This document shows positions 26,601-32,600 of a stretch of DNA of 64,000 bases, one piece after another. The notes under the pieces were generated by a model, which saw only the letters and a program-made list of their open reading frames with translations, ran no database searches and was not told the origin of the DNA. Position numbers and translations under genes: made by a program. Source of the stretch: Aphrocallistes beatrix. Lineage: Eukaryota > Porifera > Hexactinellida > Sceptrulophora > Aphrocallistidae. The DNA is taken from the NCBI GenBank assembly GCA_963281255.1, contig OY725488.1, positions 8,405,524 through 8,469,523 of the forward strand, given 5' to 3'. Position 1 is the first letter of the stretch, and each line of letters starts with the position of its first letter.

Positions 26601-29600
26601 AAGGCTATAAAAGAATCTCGATAAGTTTATCCTAGAAACAAATTTACCTTTTATTAATATTTTTTCATTGGATAATATCATTTATTTGAATTTTGTGATT
26701 TCATTTTTCATTGTAAATCATCTAGGTATCGCTTTATTAAAAACTATATGCTATAGAATGTATTGAACTTTAAAATCAGCAATATTTTAATTTAATCTGT
26801 GAACTATTCATTGAAAACTATAAACTCAATATTTTGTTGATGTTTCTGTTTGATAAGTATCCATTCTTCACACGAAGCGTTTGATAGATTTTTATGTAAA
26901 ACATACATGCATTGTAAATAAACTATTTTGTTGTTTCTTAGGAAAAGAAATTGAAGGAATGCATCTTCATTCTACCTAAAGAACCTATTGACTTGCAAAC
27001 ATTAGCAACTGACATAAAGGAAAATAAACTCTTCAACTTGCCTCAGTTAAAGATATCACGAGACACACATCTAAATACAGTTTTCATAGCAGGTGTATTG
27101 TGTCACATCGGTGTATTTCTGCAGCTGACACGTGATAATACATTCTTTAAACCTCTCACACTAATTCACTTCAACCCAACTTAGCTTCAGAATCATTTTT
27201 TTCCTGCAATTTCTGAGGGAGACTTTGCATTGACAAAAATTCAACCTTCAACAATCAAACATCTTCCTGATCCTCCTGAATCAATTGGAAATGTAATCAT
27301 ACATAATAATTTAATTCATGATGGAAGTGGGACGCGGTATTGAATCACTGGCAAATGGCGGAAAACAGTAGATACTTTTTCCTGTAGTTGGAGGGAAAGA
27401 AAAAAGAAATTACATACATGGTCATGTCACCCCTATAATTACTAGAAATTTAATACTGATTACGAATATCAGCATTAAAAATTGATTAAACATCAATTGT
27501 TAAAGTTAATTAGATGTTTGTATATTATGTACTACACTGGTCGACACATATGTATTTAGTTGTCTAAGATGTTAGATCGATTTTAGGGGGTTAGGGTTAC
27601 TGAATCTAAAAATGCCATCGGTTTTCCTGAATTGGCTTGAGTTTTTAAGGCATTGCCTCTTGATCATCGACGTTGAATCTTTGGCTAGACGGCATGATCA
27701 TCCTTAACGTGGAAGAGGCTAACCATAATTGAACACAAAAAGTGATTATTTAGACAGTAATATGTGACTCATAAGAAGAAATATTGTGTATAACAGTATG
27801 TTAAACAATACCTAGTAAATATTTTTTGTTTACCTGTAGCCCCACCCCCAGGATTTTTTTACTTTCGATCTGACTCTATTATATTAGGAGAGTAGATCGA
27901 CCATGTCATTTCAAATGACACTAGTCTCAGCTTCTGATATTGCCTAATACGAAATTAATATATGCAAAAGACCGGCAAAAAACGGCAGACAAGCCCCTAT
28001 AAAAATGAATGCTATCTTGAAAATAATAAAAAATCGCGATGCTTCCATATCCTTATAATCTTTTTTGCAATATATGTATCTAAATCTGTGCCAATTTTCA
28101 TACTTGTATCAAAAATGAACAATTCATGTCAAAATGGCAGCTCTGCCGCTCTACCAATAATTCGGAACACCTCTATACTCCGACAATTTGGCAATCCAAC
28201 ACTTTTTTCGTTTACCAACAAGTGCCGGATTATGTGGATTCCACTGTATATGGAAATGAAGACGCTGATTTTCGATTTTGGCTAGCTCATCATGATGTCA
28301 GCATAACATTGTATAGAGACACTCATAGTGTACCTTTTTATATGGAGCTGATATGTCGAATAATTATCGAGTTATAATCAAAAGAAGAAAATCACAAAAT
28401 GCTATGTAATCATGATGATTCTCTATAGTAATTGTATAAGAAGCATACTAATTTTTCGAAAATCTCGAATTTAAGTTTCTTAGATATCAAATGTCTCCAA
28501 AAGTCCTGATGCTAACCATTATTGGTTTCATCAGCTGTCCGCAAGGCTCTGATGCGAACCGAAACCAGCCTCGAAGTACATTTGCAACTTTTGTTTTCAA
28601 AATATCTTCAGCTAGTTGATATACCATTATATTGTTGTGTAGAGTGTGCACAAGATCAAATCGCATTCAGATCCTGCGTCTACATCAAGTGCAAGGTCTC
28701 ACACCGGATATAAACAATCAAGAATGGATAGTGATTCTCCTCCTATCTACTCACATGTACTCTGCGACCCATTCAGTAGATCCACTATTACTCCAGCCGG
28801 AATTAGGTGTATATATATACAATATATTTAACTCGAGTAATTATTCATTTGTTTATACAGGCTCAGATATTTGCATTTTAACACCTTTGCCCAGAAAAAT
28901 TTAAGAAGGGTTTCTATTCAAGTGCATATAGGGTATACTTTCTAATTTTACCTGTTAAAAATGCATTATCAACTCTTTTAGGAATTTGGCGCCTATATCA
29001 GTAGCTCTCATCCGCACGTTAATGCACAGCATATTCATATGGACTCTACAGTCGAAGCACAAGGAACGTCCTTCTGAAATCATAAAGCTGGTTGAACCTA
29101 TTAACACATCTAAATTCACCTACATAGAATATTTCTATCTCCACCTAGTCCAGGATATCATAGATATAACCACCATCAGTAACAACACATTTGAGGAAGC
29201 TATTCTGCACGTACACCTGCTAATAGATCTGATGATTCATTCAGATTTAGCGTCTACATACGGCGATCCACGTAAGCAAATTACACTGAAACCCTAATTA
29301 TCCATACTACAAGGGCTCAGGTTAAAATCTAACCAGTGGGTTGGGTTAGTGGAGTGAGTTTCCGAATTTCAATTAATTCGAAACTTTAACTCATACACTA
29401 TTCTAAATAACACATAGTGCCCCCATATTATTTTAAGCATTAGGCATAAATATAACCTCATTACTGAATAACATATACTTGAAAAATATTGCAATTAATT
29501 TCCTATAGATGTGACTTCCACAGATTTATTGACTCCCACTGATCGTGAAGCTTGGGAATATTATTTTGAAAAAAATTATATTGATAAAATGTTGAAGAAT

Positions 29601-32600
29601 ACTGAAAGGGGAAAGATACGGAATATTATTTCAAAGTCGAAATCGGACAATCCTATGTTGAGGTAAGTTTATGCAATCATTTTAGAATAATTGTTGATAT
29701 TGTTAACAGAGCTTTAGATGTTATCAAAAAGATTGATATATATAGATCTTTCTACGAAGAAGAGAATGAAACAAATTTAAATTCGATGCTGTGGAGACAT
29801 AGAAGTATCATAGGCTATGAACATCTCTCACAAGTCTTTAACAGCCAGAGTTTACATACTATAGCCAAATATCCATTGTTGGATAAATTTCTCAAAGAAG
29901 AAAATATCTTATCTGTCACAAAGTACCTACCTGATCTCGTGAATCTGAGGTTTCAACTCATCCAGAAGAGCGTTGAATATAATAACAAGACGATAATTCT
30001 ACAATTATCTATTAATGAATTCATTGAAAATATTGGAAAAGGTTAGTGGCTCTGAATATTTCAGCTGTAATACAGCGGTTCCGACCTTTTTTGGCCCTGG
30101 ACCCCTTATGACACTTCTTCTCATTCTGTTGAGTCCTTCCCATTATCCTTAATAGTAATTTTCAGACCTTGTGGGTCCAGGGCTAGGTTGGGAACTACTG
30201 TTCTAGAGGGTCGAATTTTTAGATTGTGTAATTGGGAATTGACACCATGAAATTTTAGAAGACGTAGCAGCTGTGAACAACTCCCCGTACACACCTGACC
30301 ATGGGCGTAGGGAGGGGGGATCAGGGGGGGGGCAGTTGCCCTCCCTGGACTAGAGGCTGGTTACGCCTATGCTCCTGACTCATCCCTCTTGTCAATTCAG
30401 AGACTTGTTGTATCGTATTTTGAGGCGCTAATATCACTGTACCAGGGATGCTCAATGGAAATTGTATACTATCGTATTTTGCACTAGCATTTAATTTTTT
30501 GTAGTTTTTATCTGTTTCCCATGGATATACTATTCTGTTTTAACCTGCAGTGTCTTGAGGCGTAAGAAATTGAGATAAGGTATGCATAAATCAATTGTAG
30601 GTAAATTAATTTTAAATAATTAAAAAAATTATAAAATACTTTTAAAATAAAATTTTAAAATACAGGTGACTCCGCTTAATCGGGACACTAATCCCGGATA
30701 TTTTGTCCTGATTAAATGGAGTGCCCAATTAACTAATATAATTTAGTATTAGCTTCTATGGATGGGAACCATTTCGTTCCTGGAGACTTGTCTCAATTAA
30801 GCGGAGTTGACTGTATTTATAATATAATTTTAAAATAATTGCAGTAGAGTTTATTAGCAGCTCTATTAGCAATAATATATATTAGCAACCAATTTTCAAG
30901 CTCCAAGCCCAGTATAGATTTTGTATTAATACTGTTCCCCTAGTTAAAATTGTATTGTTACCTAATAAGAAGTAGCCAAGAAGTAGACAAATTTTTCGAG
31001 TGATATCGATTATAACAGTAAGACAGTGTTTAGAGATATTATCTACCTTATAATTAATCAATGGGAGCCAAGGCGTCCAAGGGGCGCCTCCTGCGGACAC
31101 AAAGTGTCTTCCAACCGCGTAGCAAAAGTAAGGAAGCGCACTTTTTGAAATTAGATCGAAAAAATATAAAAAGTATAAATTTTATATTCAAAATATAAAA
31201 TATTTTAATTTCTTTTTCGATATTTATACCACTAGAGTAAATCTGTGCTAGCTAGTGCCTAAAAATACGATAGTATACAATTGCCATCGAGCATCCCTGG
31301 TCCAGTGATAAGAGTGCCTCAAAATACGATACAACAGGCCTTGTCACCCATAGATGGGTGCAATCTCCGGAATGGCATGCCTCTAGTTTAATTGCTCCGT
31401 CCATAGAAAGCCTCCATGAAATTTTTAGGAAATCCTGTAGCTAAAGAATCTTCTTAAAGAGAAATTTTCATTTGTTATGATCAAATTTTTTTGAAAGCTG
31501 GGGCGGTTCCAGGGGAAGCATTCAGGGCATTTGCTTCGGGGTAGATCTTGTGACCACGGATTTCATTGCCCCCTTAAGCTAAAAGCATAGAAACTGTCCC
31601 GGATTTGCACCCTTGGTCCCTCGTAGCATTGGATTTACAAATTCCTGGCTGCTAGTAAGTAATGCTATATTTTCATCTCTATAGAAGAAACTCGTGACTC
31701 AGCCAATGCATATAAACAGCTCTTCAATATTTTTCAAATTATCTGGGGTGAAGTGAATTCCCAGCACGAATCCAGTTTTGAATTTAATAAAGGGTTAATT
31801 GAGGATTTAATTGGAGTCGGAAACAACAAAGGTCTGCTAACAGATCTGATCTCGATGCTTGTTAATATCCACAACGATTTTATATCCAAACACAATAAGT
31901 ACTTATGTATATCCACAAGGTAAGTATTTTTACCATGTCTTTTACTCCTAGTCCTACTTTGTTCCTTGATTGTGCAACTCATTTGAGGAGCTTCCTTATA
32001 ATCCCGTAGGTTCGTCTATCCGTTCAGACGCGGCATCCAGCGAAATTTAACCGTCCATTACTTACCATATTTGGGATTTATTGATTTACGATTTAAATGT
32101 GTTCCCATATTTAAATAATTGGATTTGTACCATTATTTTCTCAAAATTTTCTGGAGTGCATTATCGCTCCATCGAGTATCGGCATGATCATTTTAAAAAT
32201 CTGATTAGATATACAAGAAGTGTACCGCTGAGCGTTGTTTCTCCTTCACACATGATCAACTACGAAGATCATCTTGACAGTCTCATATTCTCTAACGCCA
32301 CTTACTCCTTCCAAATGGGAGAAGGGACACACATCCACTATAACTTCAGTGGTATTCAGAAGGACTTTGCCACAAGATTTATGTCCTCTAAACCCACAAT
32401 AACACTAGAAACATTAGACACAGAGTATCCAGAACAGATTTCTATGGTTGATTACTTCAGAAGACTCAAACTGAAAATTCCTCAAGTCGGTTCAGTTGAA
32501 TTTACATGTGTATATAGTATCATATGAAGTTAATGTTTCATTTTAACATGTATATAACTTGTTTAGGAAGAATTACCAGATTGGGATACGATTAGAGAAG

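Noticed and set aside
26942-27184. Alternative donor before the TAG that would rescue gene 1
   Set aside because: The only nearby GT (GCAG|GTGTAT at about 27092) would delete the conserved HIGVFLQL...FNPT segment and is not matched by use in gene 2.
28126-28377. Open frame as a zinc-finger or extra exon of gene 1
   Set aside because: It overlaps a pogo/Tigger-like remnant, has no paralogue in gene 2, and lacks Cys/His spacing.
32081-32208. 5' extension of gene 1 exon 20
   Set aside because: The frame is open but diverges from gene 2, and the acceptor ATTAG just before YTR is shared and fits the phase; kept only as a possibility.
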